A stretch of 50,102 nucleotides of DNA from Planctomycetia bacterium (GCA_005776475.1 SXPB01000231.1:1-50102); one strand, 5' to 3'. Positions 19,572 through 29,086 are shown, numbered from the stretch's first letter. The notes: generated by a model from the letters alone, not told the origin. Program-made: numbers and translations.

Positions 19572-20532
19572 CGACCGGCGTCCGGCTCGGCAACACGATC
19601 GGCGACTCGACCCGCTGCCAGATGCGCAACACGCGGCGTGGATCGTAAGGACACGGCAACGCCAACAGCGGCCCGCCGGTCGTCTGCGCGCGGCGGAACG
19701 ATCCTTCCATCTGCCGGTCCCACCACGACAGCGGTCGCAGCGTGATGTGGCCATGGTGTTCGATCTCGGAGTGCACGACGTGCACGGCGAGGTGGCGCAC
19801 GCCGAGGCGCGCGAACTCGGCGACCATCGCCTGCACGCGATCTTCGGGCACGTGTTCGAACACGTCGATGCAGACCAGCGTGTCGAAGCCGTCCTCGCGC
19901 GCGAACGGAATCGCATTCATGCCACCGCGGCGCAGGAACGGCGCCACCTCCGGCAGCGCGATGCGCAGAAGGTCCGGGCAATGGTCGAACCCGTGGGCAT
20001 CGACGCCGCGCCGCCGCAGTTCCCGCACCAGGATGCCGGCGGCACAACCGGCATCGAGGACCTTCTTCGGCTGCAGGGTGCGCAACACCATGTCGGCGAT
20101 CGCAGCCTTGAACTCGAGTTCCATCGCGTTCGGCTCGGTCGCGGTGTAGCCAGAGCCTTCGTGGTAGGTCCCGGGATACAGCGCCGCCAACTGCTCGTCG
20201 GTCCAGTGCGCATAGCTGCCGGTGAAGAACGGCCGCAGGATCTCGCTGACCGCGCGCAGCGCCGCTTGCACCAACGGCGAGTTCGCGTCGCCCTGGTCGA
20301 GCGTGAAGCGCGGGCCGGTGCGGCGCCAATCGCATTCGATGCGTCCCGACAGCCCGAAGTGCGGGAAGCTGAAGTCGTAGAGGAACGTGTCGCCGTGCCA
20401 CAGCCCGCCGGACAGGTACATCGGGTGCACAGCCCCGGACGCTCCATCGCGAATGTCACAGACAAGCCGATAGCTCATGGCCATGCCATCGACGGTTCCG
20501 ATCCAAAGGCTGTAACAGGAGCCGCATCGCAC
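19510..20532 (-). CDS. class I SAM-dependent methyltransferase
   Basis: KKVLDAGCAAGILVRELRRRGVDAHGFDHCPDLL, FDTLVCIDVFEHVPEDRVQAMVAEF; start could be further 3' (MAMSYRL); 3' end overlaps the TauE gene. Confidence 0.8.
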   Translation of the reverse strand: MRCGSCYSLWIGTVDGMAMSYRLVCDIRDGASGAVHPMYLSGGLWHGDTFLYDFSFPHFGLSGRIECDWRRTGPRFTLDQGDANSPLVQAALRAVSEILRPFFTGSYAHWTDEQLAALYPGTYHEGSGYTATEPNAMELEFKAAIADMVLRTLQPKKVLDAGCAAGILVRELRRRGVDAHGFDHCPDLLRIALPEVAPFLRRGGMNAIPFAREDGFDTLVCIDVFEHVPEDRVQAMVAEFARLGVRHLAVHVVHSEIEHHGHITLRPLSWWDRQMEGSFRRAQTTGGPLLALPCPYDPRRVLRIWQRVESPIVLPSRTPVVSGATAARSAPLAPTATASR

Positions 20533-20561
20533 GGTGGCCTGCTGCCCTCTATGGTGGCGCC

Positions 20562-21302
20562 ATGAACCGCCACGTCGTGATCACCGGCGCGAGTTCGGGC
20601 ATCGGCGCCGCCTGTGCCCACGCCTTCGCCAAAGCCGGCGACCGCCTTTCCCTAGGCGCCCGCCGCGAAGAGCGCCTGGCCGGCGTCGTCGCCACAGCGT
20701 TCCACCATCCGCTCGACGTCACCGCAGCGCGCAGCGTCGAACGCTTCCTCGCCGCCGCGATCGAACGGCACGGCCCGATCGACATCCTGGTCAACAATGC
20801 GGGGCTCGCGCGCGGCGTCGAGAAGATCGCCGAGGGCACCGGCGAGGCGTGGCGCGAGATGATCGAAACCAACGTGCTCGGCCTGCTCGAAGTGACGCGG
20901 CGCGTGCTGCCGCACATGGTGCAGAACAAGAACGGGCACGTCGTCGTGATCGGCTCGATCGCCGGCCACAAGGCCTACGTCGGCGGCGGCGTCTACTGCG
21001 CCAGCAAACGCGCGCTGCAACCGATCTGCGAAGCGATCCGGATGGAGACGCTCGGCACCGGCATCCGCGTCACCAGCGTCGATCCGGGCCTGTGCGAGAC
21101 CGAGTTCTCGGTGGTGCGTTTTCGCGGTGACGAGGAACGCGCCACGAAGGTCTACCAGGACACGCGCGCGCTGCGCGCCGAGGACGTCGCCGACTGCGTG
21201 CTGTTCGCCGTGGACCGCCCGGCCCACGTCAACCTCGACACGATCGTGGTGATGCCGACCGACCAGGCCAGCCCGCAGATGGTGCACCGCGGCGGACGCT
21301 GA
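20562..21302 (+). CDS. short-chain dehydrogenase/reductase (SDR, NAD(P)-dependent)
   Basis: VVITGASSGIGAACAHAFAKAG, ILVNNAGLARG, GSIAGHKAYVGGGVYCASKRALQ. Confidence 0.93.
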   Translation: MNRHVVITGASSGIGAACAHAFAKAGDRLSLGARREERLAGVVATAFHHPLDVTAARSVERFLAAAIERHGPIDILVNNAGLARGVEKIAEGTGEAWREMIETNVLGLLEVTRRVLPHMVQNKNGHVVVIGSIAGHKAYVGGGVYCASKRALQPICEAIRMETLGTGIRVTSVDPGLCETEFSVVRFRGDEERATKVYQDTRALRAEDVADCVLFAVDRPAHVNLDTIVVMPTDQASPQMVHRGGR

Positions 21303-21321
21303 TCGGCACGGCGCGCGGCGA

Positions 21322-22575
21322 TCACTTCTTCGCGGCGGTGGCCGTCCACGCCGACGGCTTCGGCAACTGCGGCATGTGCATCGCCAACAACGCCAGCGCC
21401 GTGCCATAGCCGCCCGAGCAGTCGAACTGCCGATCGTTCCACGCACCATCGGCCTCGCGGCACTTCGCCAGCATGGCCCGCATCTTGCCGCGCAGCTTGT
21501 CGCGTTTGGCCGCGTCGGGAATCTGCTCGATCGCCTGCGCCGCGTAGACGTGACCGAACAGGAAGTAGTACGGCGCGATGCCGTACGGCTCGATGTGCGT
21601 CCCGGTCTGGCTCTTGCGCACGGCGAGGTCGTCCCAGTGCGCGAAGAACAGATCGACGGACCGCTCCAGCCGGCCCATGTCGCCGCGCCCCGCCAGCAGC
21701 AGCGTGGTCTCGCAAACGGCCGCGCGCGCCGCCGAGCTCGGCGTCTTGTCCATCATCGTCAGCTTGTCTTCGTCGACGTCGGCCTGGCTCGTTCCCGACG
21801 CGCCGTAGGCGTAGCCGCCCGGCTTCGCGCGCGAGCGTTCGAGCGCGTCGAGGGCCAGCGTCACGACCTCGTCGGGAACGGCATGGCCACGCGCCTTCGC
21901 GTGGAACAGGGCCTGCAACGCGGGCGCCGTCATGAACGTCGAGGCGCGGTTCTTCGGGCTGCGGTAGCCCTGCGGTCGCGAGTAGTTCCAACCGCCGCGC
22001 TCGGGGATCGCCGAAGCGACCAGCGTCTGCACCAGCCAGTTCACTTTGGTGTCGATCGTGGCGCCCTGGTCCTTCGGCGCCACGTTCGCGTCCTGCACGG
22101 CGAGCAGGAACTCCAGCGCGTAGATGTGGCCCCAGCCGCGCACATCGTAGTTCTTGATGAAGTCCTCCTGCATGCGCGGCGCTTCCAGCGTCGCCAGCAC
22201 GAACGCGAGTCCACGCTGCAGTGCTTCCTGCCGTTGGGTGTCCGTGCGAAAGCCCGGCGCCGCGAGCAGGCCGAGGCATGCGATCGAGGTGCCGCCGACG
22301 CGATACCCGACCGGCGACGGGTTCTGGTCCTCGCGGTAGACGCCGCGGTAGGGCCACTGGTCGTTGCCTTCCCCTTCCTGCAGCAGCAGCATCGCGTCGA
22401 TCGCTGCGCGGCTGGCCGCGGTGAGGTCGAGCGGCGCTGCATCGGGCACCGGGAACTCGGTGAACTTGCGCGGGGCCGGCTTCTTGGCCGGTTCGGCAGG
22501 CGCCTTCTTCGACGGTGTATCCTGAGCAGCCAACGCACACGCACAAGCCAGCGACACGAGCCACGAGATCCGCAT
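21322..22575 (-). CDS. secreted prenyltransferase/squalene-oxidase-repeat (terpenoid cyclase fold) protein
   Basis: MRISWLVSLACACALAAQ signal; GGTSIACLGLLAAPGF, ERGGWNYSRPQ, STFMTAPALQAL, SGGYGTALALLAMH alpha/alpha-barrel repeats. Confidence 0.75.
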   Translation of the reverse strand: MRISWLVSLACACALAAQDTPSKKAPAEPAKKPAPRKFTEFPVPDAAPLDLTAASRAAIDAMLLLQEGEGNDQWPYRGVYREDQNPSPVGYRVGGTSIACLGLLAAPGFRTDTQRQEALQRGLAFVLATLEAPRMQEDFIKNYDVRGWGHIYALEFLLAVQDANVAPKDQGATIDTKVNWLVQTLVASAIPERGGWNYSRPQGYRSPKNRASTFMTAPALQALFHAKARGHAVPDEVVTLALDALERSRAKPGGYAYGASGTSQADVDEDKLTMMDKTPSSAARAAVCETTLLLAGRGDMGRLERSVDLFFAHWDDLAVRKSQTGTHIEPYGIAPYYFLFGHVYAAQAIEQIPDAAKRDKLRGKMRAMLAKCREADGAWNDRQFDCSGGYGTALALLAMHMPQLPKPSAWTATAAKK

Positions 22576-22695
22576 GAGTCCTCCGGGGAAGGCCGGCATC
22601 GGACGCGACCGCGCTGGCAGGCGCAAGCAGCACGCTGGTCGCAGGCATGTCTCCTCACCCTCGACCCACGCCTGCATCGCGCGTAGCTTCTGCGC

Positions 22696-23358
22696 ATGAA
22701 CGTGCGACTCGTGCTCGTTCCCGCCATCGCCCTGATCGCCGCGGGCATCGTCTGGTACTCGCAAACTGACGCCGTGCCGGCGGCGACGTGGCGCACCGGC
22801 ACCGGCGCCGACGTCAAACAGGGCCGCAACTGGGACGAACTCCCGGCCGAAACGAAGGTCCGCCTGTCGTTCCGCTGCGACTCCAGCCGCTACGTCTATG
22901 TGTTCAGCCACAGCCAGACCGACGGCACGCTGCTGCTGTTCCCGTCCCCCGAAGTGATGAGCGACCTGACGCAGCCGCTCGCCGCTGGCCACTCGGTGCT
23001 GCCCGGTGCCAGGGACGGCAACGAACTGGCGTGGACGACGCGCGCCGAAGTACTGCCGTCGACGACGTTCCTCGTGGTCGCTGCCAAGGAACGGGTGCCC
23101 GAACTCGAAGCGTTGCTGCCGAAGCTGCGGCGCTGGTCGAATCGCGCGCTGACTTCGGGGCTGATGGCGGTGACGGCCATCAAGGACGCCGAGGTCGTCT
23201 CCGGTCCGGGCCAACCGCTGCCCGACGCGCTGCTGCAGCGCGCCGCCGAGTTGTCGCTGCGCACCGACCTGGTCAACGGGCCGTTGACGCCCGACACCGC
23301 ACGCCCCGACACCTGGCTCGGCAGCTGGCGCATCAAGGAACTCGCGACGCCGAAGTGA
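22696..23358 (+). CDS. membrane-anchored/secreted DUF4384-like protein
   Basis: MNVRLVLVPAIALIAAGIVWYSQ; VRLSFRCDSSRYVYVFSHSQTDGTLLLFPSPEV. Confidence 0.6.
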   Translation: MNVRLVLVPAIALIAAGIVWYSQTDAVPAATWRTGTGADVKQGRNWDELPAETKVRLSFRCDSSRYVYVFSHSQTDGTLLLFPSPEVMSDLTQPLAAGHSVLPGARDGNELAWTTRAEVLPSTTFLVVAAKERVPELEALLPKLRRWSNRALTSGLMAVTAIKDAEVVSGPGQPLPDALLQRAAELSLRTDLVNGPLTPDTARPDTWLGSWRIKELATPK

Positions 23359-23367
23359 GCGACCGCG

Positions 23368-23940
23368 TCAGGCGAGTGCTTCTTCGACCGCGGCGCAGAC
23401 GATGTGCACGCAGACGAGGTGGCTCTCCTGGATGCGCGCCGTGTTGCCCGACGGCACCATCACCGCGACGTCGGCGAGATCGACGGCCGCCCCGCGCTTC
23501 TCGCCGCACAACACCGCCGTGCGCAAGCCCATCGCCCGCGCCTTCTGCAGCGCCGCGACGACGTTCTTGCTGCCGCCCGACGTCGTGATGCCGACCAGCA
23601 GGTCACCGCTGCGGCCCAGCGCTTCGACTTCGCGCGCGAACACGTGCTCGTAGCCGGCGTCGTTGCCGATCGCGGTCAGCGACGGCACCGAGTGGCCGAG
23701 CGCGATCGCCGCGTACCCCGGCCGCTGCTTCTGTTCGAACCAACCGACCAATTCGCCAGCGGCATGGGCCGCGTCGCACGAACTGCCGCCGTTGCCACAC
23801 AGCAGGATCTTGCCACCACCCCGCAGGGCCGTGATCGCCAGGTCGCAGAGCTTCTGGATCGAGGGGATGCAGCTTTGCAGCAGCCGCTGCTTCGTCGCGA
23901 TGCTGGCTTCAACCGTGGCGCGGATCTTCGCTTCGTTCAT
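23368..23940 (-). CDS. gmhA: D-sedoheptulose-7-phosphate isomerase (phosphoheptose isomerase, SIS domain)
   Basis: GGGKILLCGNGGSSCDAAHAAGELVGWFEQKQRPGYAAIAL, GITTSGGSKNVVAALQKARAMG, IQESHLVCVHIVCAAVE. Confidence 0.88.
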   Translation of the reverse strand: MNEAKIRATVEASIATKQRLLQSCIPSIQKLCDLAITALRGGGKILLCGNGGSSCDAAHAAGELVGWFEQKQRPGYAAIALGHSVPSLTAIGNDAGYEHVFAREVEALGRSGDLLVGITTSGGSKNVVAALQKARAMGLRTAVLCGEKRGAAVDLADVAVMVPSGNTARIQESHLVCVHIVCAAVEEALA

Positions 23941-23986
23941 GGTGGCGCGGCCACGATACGGCGGCGGCGACGTCGACGCGAGCAGC

Positions 23987-25138
23987 TCAGTCGTTGCCGG
24001 CTGCGGCGAGCGCCGCGCTGACGTCGGGCCGTTGCCCGGCCGCGCGCAAGGCGTCGCCGAACGCGGCCAACGCCCGCAGCACATTCTCGCGGCGCGCACC
24101 GTGGCCCATCAAACCGACGCGGAACACCTTGCCGGCCAGCGGGCCGAGGCCGCCGCCGACCTCGATGCCGTGGCGCTGGCGCAGGAAGGCGCGGAAGGCC
24201 TTGTCGTCGACGCCGTGCGCGTGCCGGATCGCCGTCAGCATCGGCGTCGCATCTTCGGCCTTGACCAGCGGCTCGAGGCCGAGCGGCTGCAGCCCCCGGC
24301 GCAGCGCCGCCGCCGCTTCGCGATGCCGCGCCGCGCGCGCCGGCATGCCTTCGGCAACAACTTCGTCGAGCGCCGCCGCGATCGCATAGAGCATCGTGAT
24401 CGGCGCCGTGTAGTGGTAGGCGCGGTCGGGGCCGAAGTAGCCGGTCAGCAGCCTGGTGTCGAAGTAGAACGGCACCGGCTCGGGGTTGCTGTGCGCCTTC
24501 GCCAGCGCACGCGGCGAGAACGTGACCGGCGACAAGCCCGGCGGCGCCGACAGGCATTTCTGGGTGCCGCTGAACGCCGCATCGACGCCGATGCGATCGA
24601 ACTCGAGTTCGATCCCACCGAGGCTCGTCACGCAATCCACGACGAACAGGGCGCCGGCCGCGCGCGCGCTGGCAGCGATCGGTTCGAGCCGGGTCAGCAC
24701 GCCGGTGCTGGTCTCGGCATGGACGACGCAACACAGGCGCGTGGGTCCCGCAGCAATCGCCGCCGTCATCGCCTCGAGCGCGAGCGGCTGGCCGAACTCG
24801 GCCGCCACCACCACCACGTCGCCGCCGCGCCGCCGCACCGCTTCCGCGAAGCGTTGGCCGAACACGCCGTGCACGCCGACGACGACACGATCGCCGCGCG
24901 CGACGAGGTTGGCGACGACCGCTTCCATGCCTGCCGTGCCGGTGCCGGCAATCGGCAACGTCAGTGCGTTCGTGGTTCCGAACAGCGAACGGAGCCGCGC
25001 CTGCACTTCGTCGAGCAGCGGCAGGAACGCCGGGTCGAGATGGCCGAGCTGCGGCATCGCCTGCGCCCGCTGCACTGCCGTGCTGGTCGGCGAGGGGCCG
25101 GGGCCGAGCAGCAGGACTTCGGGTGGGACGAACGGCAT
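23987..25138 (-). CDS. class V aminotransferase, alanine-glyoxylate aminotransferase-like
   Basis: LLLGPGPSPTSTAVQRAQ, GTGTAGMEAVVANLV, VDCVTSLGGIELEFDRIGVDAAFSGTQKCLSAPPGLSPVTFS. Confidence 0.88.
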   Translation of the reverse strand: MPFVPPEVLLLGPGPSPTSTAVQRAQAMPQLGHLDPAFLPLLDEVQARLRSLFGTTNALTLPIAGTGTAGMEAVVANLVARGDRVVVGVHGVFGQRFAEAVRRRGGDVVVVAAEFGQPLALEAMTAAIAAGPTRLCCVVHAETSTGVLTRLEPIAASARAAGALFVVDCVTSLGGIELEFDRIGVDAAFSGTQKCLSAPPGLSPVTFSPRALAKAHSNPEPVPFYFDTRLLTGYFGPDRAYHYTAPITMLYAIAAALDEVVAEGMPARAARHREAAAALRRGLQPLGLEPLVKAEDATPMLTAIRHAHGVDDKAFRAFLRQRHGIEVGGGLGPLAGKVFRVGLMGHGARRENVLRALAAFGDALRAAGQRPDVSAALAAAGND

Positions 25139-25151
25139 GGACGAGCCGCGG

Positions 25152-25517
25152 TCAGAAGGGCTTCGGGTTCGCGAGCCCGAGGTAGGCAGCGCCAGTCGCC
25201 AACGCAAGCGCCAGCATCAGGGCGAGGAAGCGCGTCAGTACGCCGCGCTTCACCAACACCGGCAACGCCCCGAGCAACACCCAGCCGCCGATCTTGGCGA
25301 ACACCCACGGCTGCCATTCCATCGCCGGCACGCTCTTGTGCATCAAGCCCACACCGCAGACGAGCATGCCCAACAGGCCGATGCCGTGCATGGCCCCGAA
25401 CAGCTTGGGCGCCTTGCCGACTTCGTGTGCGAGCATGCCGCCAAGACCCAGGAACGTCACCAACAGCGAGACCACGTGCAGCAGTCGATAGAGCTCGGGC
25501 GTCATGCCGACGATCAT
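25152..25517 (-). CDS. small integral membrane protein, 121 aa
   Basis: MIVGMTPELYRLLHVVSLLVTFLGLGGMLAHEVG... several hydrophobic helices. Confidence 0.7.
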   Translation of the reverse strand: MIVGMTPELYRLLHVVSLLVTFLGLGGMLAHEVGKAPKLFGAMHGIGLLGMLVCGVGLMHKSVPAMEWQPWVFAKIGGWVLLGALPVLVKRGVLTRFLALMLALALATGAAYLGLANPKPF

Positions 25518-25557
25518 GGCATGCTGCCAGCGCCGACGCACTTCCTCTCCGAGCCCG

Positions 25558-26376
25558 ATGCCCACCGACCACGCCGTCTTCGCCCGCCTGTCGAAGGACC
25601 TCGACCATGGCCCGCTCGTCGTCGCGCATCGCGGCGACAGCAGGAACCACCCCGAGAACACGCTCGCGGCGTTCCGGGCCGCAGCGGCGCTCGGCGTGCC
25701 GATGCAGGAGTTCGACGTGCAGGCCACGCGCGACGGTGCACTGGTGTGCCTGCACGATGCGGCGTTCGACCGCACCACCGACAGCGCTGCACGCATCGGC
25801 CCAGGTGCGCTGGTCGCCCACTGCACGCTGGCGGAGGCACAGGCGTTGGACGCCGGCAGCTGGTTCGACGCGGCGCACCGCGGCGAACGCGTGCCCACGC
25901 TTGCGAACGCCCTCCGCGTCATGCTGCCTGGCGGCGTGCCACTGATCGAACACAAGGGTGGCGATCCGGCCGCCTACGTCGAGTGCCTGCGGGGGCTCGG
26001 AGTCGCCACGGACTGCATCCTGCAGTCGTTCGACTGGGCCTTCGTGCGCCGCGCCCACGAACTCGCGCCCGAACTCGGTCTCGCGGTACTGGGCCCGACG
26101 CCGGCCTTCCCGCACCCGGTTGCCGCCGCACTCGCCAAGGCGATCGAATGCGGCGCTCGCATGCTGCACTGGCACGCCAAGGCGCTCGGGCGCGCCGATG
26201 TCGCTCGCATCCACGCCGCCGGCCTGCTCGTGTGCAGCTACACGACCGACGACGAACTGGGTTGGACCGGCGGCGCCGGGCTCGGCATCGATGCGATGTG
26301 CACCAACGATCCAGCCGGGATGTTGCGCGTGCGCGCCAGTGGCGTCTGGCGCCACCTGCGACCTGGCAATCCCTGA
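25558..26376 (+). CDS. glycerophosphodiester phosphodiesterase family protein
   Basis: LVVAHRGDSRNHPENTLAAFRAAAALGVPMQEFDVQATRDGALVCLHDAAFDRTTD (GDPD signature). Confidence 0.9.
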   Translation: MPTDHAVFARLSKDLDHGPLVVAHRGDSRNHPENTLAAFRAAAALGVPMQEFDVQATRDGALVCLHDAAFDRTTDSAARIGPGALVAHCTLAEAQALDAGSWFDAAHRGERVPTLANALRVMLPGGVPLIEHKGGDPAAYVECLRGLGVATDCILQSFDWAFVRRAHELAPELGLAVLGPTPAFPHPVAAALAKAIECGARMLHWHAKALGRADVARIHAAGLLVCSYTTDDELGWTGGAGLGIDAMCTNDPAGMLRVRASGVWRHLRPGNP

Positions 26377-26419
26377 TCGGCTCGCCGCGAGCAGCGGCCG
26401 AGCGATCAGGAGACGGCGA

Positions 26420-26860
26420 TCAGAAGACCTGGATCGTCGCGGTGCCGGCGATCGGATCGACGCTGATGCGGATCAGGTAGCCCAGCTGCGTCGCATCGGC
26501 GATCGTGATGTAAGCAGTCTTCGTCGACATCGTGCCGAGCATCTGCAACAGGCTCGCCGACACCCGAACCACTCGACCCTGCACCTGCAGAGCGACCGGC
26601 GATCCAGACACCTGGTCGACGAACGTCGCACTGACGCTGCCGAGGTCGGTGTGGACCTCCATCAGGACGTCCTGCGACAGTCCCACCGTGCGCACATCGC
26701 GCGGCGCCGCGGCGCCGCCGTTCATGGTGAGGAAGTTGGCGCGCGGCAGAATCCAGATGCCGGTGCCGCCACCGTTCTCACCACCCTCGCCACCCAACAC
26801 CGGCAACGCCATGCAGATCGCCAAGGCGAACGCGACGAGCCAACGAAGGGTGTTCTTCAT
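26420..26860 (-). CDS. small secreted protein of unknown function
   Basis: MKNTLRWLVAFALAICMALPVLGGEGGENGGGTGIWILPRANFL...; clear signal peptide. Confidence 0.7.
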   Translation of the reverse strand: MKNTLRWLVAFALAICMALPVLGGEGGENGGGTGIWILPRANFLTMNGGAAAPRDVRTVGLSQDVLMEVHTDLGSVSATFVDQVSGSPVALQVQGRVVRVSASLLQMLGTMSTKTAYITIADATQLGYLIRISVDPIAGTATIQVF

Positions 26861-26906
26861 GGGATGGGATGGAGAGAGGACCGCGGGAGTCTACTTCACA
26901 GCCGCC

Positions 26907-26932
26907 AAAACGCCAGGGGAGAGGCCCCGGCG
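26907..26932 (-). terminator. candidate intrinsic terminator/attenuator between the zf-TPR gene and the small secreted protein gene
   Basis: On the minus strand CGCCGGGGCCTCTCCCCTGGCGTTTT: 8-bp GC stem (one bulged base) followed by TTTT, about 37 nt after the TPR gene stop. Confidence 0.5.
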
Positions 26933-26969
26933 ACTGCACGTGTATCTCGGCAACCGGGCGAGGCAACCA

Positions 26970-28007
26970 TCAGCCGACTTCGGCCAATTGGGGAAAAAGG
27001 GAGGTCAGGGCCTGCGACAGGGGCCGGGCGTCCGGGTGGTTGCGGACCAGGTGCAGGAAGTGGCTGCGGCGGGCGAGCTCGCGCCCGACCAGATTGCGTT
27101 TGTGCGGAAGCTCCGAATGGAGCCGGGTGAACCAGTGCAAACTGTCCTGGAACTGGCCCTTGAGACCGTAGGCGATGGCCAGGTTGAAGAAGGCCGTGCT
27201 CATGCGTGGCTGCTCCCCCATGACCCCCGACTCGACCAGTTGCTGGAGCAGGCGAACGGCGCCGTCCCAGTCCCCTTCGTCGAGGTGGATGTTACCGAGG
27301 TTCGACAACGCATAGCCCCGCATCAGGCGGTCGTCGCTGTTTTCGAGCACGTGCAGGAACTGCTTCCGGGCGAGGGCGCGCTGGCCGCGCACGTGATGCA
27401 CGAGACCCAGGTAGATCCGGGATTCGTGCAGGGTGGGCTCGAGACTCACGCATTCCGACAGCAGCCGTTGGCCGCGCGCGAGGCTCTCTTCGGGGGTGCG
27501 CAATTTGCCGTCGAACAGTTCCTTGGCGACGACCCAGGCCGCTTCAGGCCCTGGATTGCCCGAGCGCGCCACTTCGTCGAGCAGGTTGCGCCCCTTCATC
27601 GCCATGTCGGGCACCGGCACCGGCTCCTTGGCGACTTCGCGTGAGAAGTCGGCGGACAGGCCCATCAGGACAAAGCCGCGCCCCAACTCGTAGAGCACAC
27701 GCGCCAGCTTCTTCCGATTCGCCGTCAACTGGCCGCGCAGCTGGGCGAGCACCGTCGGCTCGGGGGCGGTCGAATCCGCGTCCGCCGTGCCCATCGCCAC
27801 GGCGAGCTGCTTGTGCATTCGCACCTGCGAACGAATGCCGTCGAGAAACTCGCGGCAGTGTCCGCACAGGTCCGAGTGGACCATCACGCGCCGAACGCCG
27901 GCCGGATCGAGTTCCCCATCGAGCATCGCCGACAGATCCACCTGGATCTGCAAGCATGGGTCGTAACCGCGATCCGCAGAGGCCGGGGGCAACATGACGG
28001 CCACCAC
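26970..28007 (-). CDS. putative zinc-finger (anti-sigma-like) protein with TPR repeats
   Basis: N-term LSAMLDGELDPAGVRRVMVHSDLCGHCREFLDG (H-x3-C-x2-C zinc-finger anti-sigma signature) followed by TPR-like ...ALSNLGNIHLDEGDWDGAVRLLQQL...; GTG start overlaps the sigma stop (TAGTG). Confidence 0.75.
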   Translation of the reverse strand: MVAVMLPPASADRGYDPCLQIQVDLSAMLDGELDPAGVRRVMVHSDLCGHCREFLDGIRSQVRMHKQLAVAMGTADADSTAPEPTVLAQLRGQLTANRKKLARVLYELGRGFVLMGLSADFSREVAKEPVPVPDMAMKGRNLLDEVARSGNPGPEAAWVVAKELFDGKLRTPEESLARGQRLLSECVSLEPTLHESRIYLGLVHHVRGQRALARKQFLHVLENSDDRLMRGYALSNLGNIHLDEGDWDGAVRLLQQLVESGVMGEQPRMSTAFFNLAIAYGLKGQFQDSLHWFTRLHSELPHKRNLVGRELARRSHFLHLVRNHPDARPLSQALTSLFPQLAEVG

Positions 28008-28936
28008 TAGACGGTAGTGGTTCCCTGGTCACGCACTTGCCGCCGCGAACCGACACATCCGCCCAAAATGCGACGATCGCCCCGGGCCCTTGTGGCCGGC
28101 CCCGAAATGCCGCGGGCGCATTTCGCCGGCCCGAGTCCGGCCTTGGCTTCGGCAGCCAGCGAGCTCGGCTGGTCAAACAGGGCGAGCGACGTTTCCATGC
28201 CGCGGAAGATCTTTCGGCGACCCCGGAAGATGACCATCTTCAGGTTCTCCAGGCGGATCTCGAGCGCTGCCGCGGCATCGCGGTACGAGACGCCCTCGAC
28301 TTCAACCATCGTCAGCGCGCGCTGCTCCTTCGGCGACAAGCGGCCGAAGTGCAGCAGGTACAGCTGCAGCCACATCAAGTACGCGTGGTTGACGGCGGTG
28401 GCACTCTCTGCCTCCGAGGCCGCGCGGTCGGGCGACCGCACGTGGGTGTCCACCGGCTGCAGTACCTCTTCGTCCATTTCGAGGAAGCGCGCGAGGCGCG
28501 ACTGCCCCTTCAGGAACTTCAGCAGCGTGTTGCGGGCGATGCGGTGCCCCCAGCCGCGAAACGCATCCGCCTTGTCGGCATGGAACCGGTGCGGGTAGCG
28601 ATAGATGTTGAGGAACACCTCTTGCACGACGTCTTGCGCATCGACGTGGTGGTACGAACGGCGCAGTCCACTCTGGATCGCCTGCAGGAACGAACCGCGG
28701 TTGAGTTCGAACAGCAGCGCGAACACTGCGGAATCGCCGGTGTCCTTGAAGACATCCATCAGGCTGGTGCTGACCCAGTCCTGGTAGTCCTGCTCCGATC
28801 CGAACTCGACGCCATCGCGCGGCGGCTTGTGGTCGGCGAGCCGTTGCAGCGACGCCGCGCCCGTGCCTTCCCACAGTTCGAGCAGCCGGCGCCGGAGCGT
28901 CGGGGCATCGAGGTACATGTGAGCTGCGTGCAACAT
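28007..28936 (-). CDS. ECF-like RNA polymerase sigma factor with long N-terminal and low-complexity C-terminal extensions
   Basis: HHVDAQDVVQEVFLNIYRYPHRFHADKADAFRGWGHRIARNTLLKFLK and LSPKEQRALTMVEVEGVSYRDAAAALEIRLENLKMVIFRGRRKI. Confidence 0.82.
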   Translation of the reverse strand: MLHAAHMYLDAPTLRRRLLELWEGTGAASLQRLADHKPPRDGVEFGSEQDYQDWVSTSLMDVFKDTGDSAVFALLFELNRGSFLQAIQSGLRRSYHHVDAQDVVQEVFLNIYRYPHRFHADKADAFRGWGHRIARNTLLKFLKGQSRLARFLEMDEEVLQPVDTHVRSPDRAASEAESATAVNHAYLMWLQLYLLHFGRLSPKEQRALTMVEVEGVSYRDAAAALEIRLENLKMVIFRGRRKIFRGMETSLALFDQPSSLAAEAKAGLGPAKCARGISGPATRARGDRRILGGCVGSRRQVRDQGTTTV

Positions 28937-28997
28937 GGCAAGACGGCGGGGGGACCAGTCGCTCCACGGACCGGTGGTTCACCGGTCATCTTGCCAT
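28935..28997 (-). promoter_or_regulatory. nested inverted repeats over the sigma gene 5' UTR/start codon
   Basis: Outer arms ATGGCAAGA (28935-28943) and TCTTGCCAT (28989-28997) are exact reverse complements; inner dyad GACCGGTG-GTT-CACCGGTC at 28969-28987. Confidence 0.5.
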
Positions 28998-29086
28998 AGC
29001 CGAGTGTGTCTTGGAAGTAACAGAGAAGGATCGGTGGTAACCGAAATTTCTCCCCTCTGCGCCCCCCGGCCCCTACGCCCGAGGCA

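Noticed and set aside
23368-23940. gmhA as part of an ADP-heptose/LPS locus
   Set aside because: No other heptose biosynthesis genes are visible in the window
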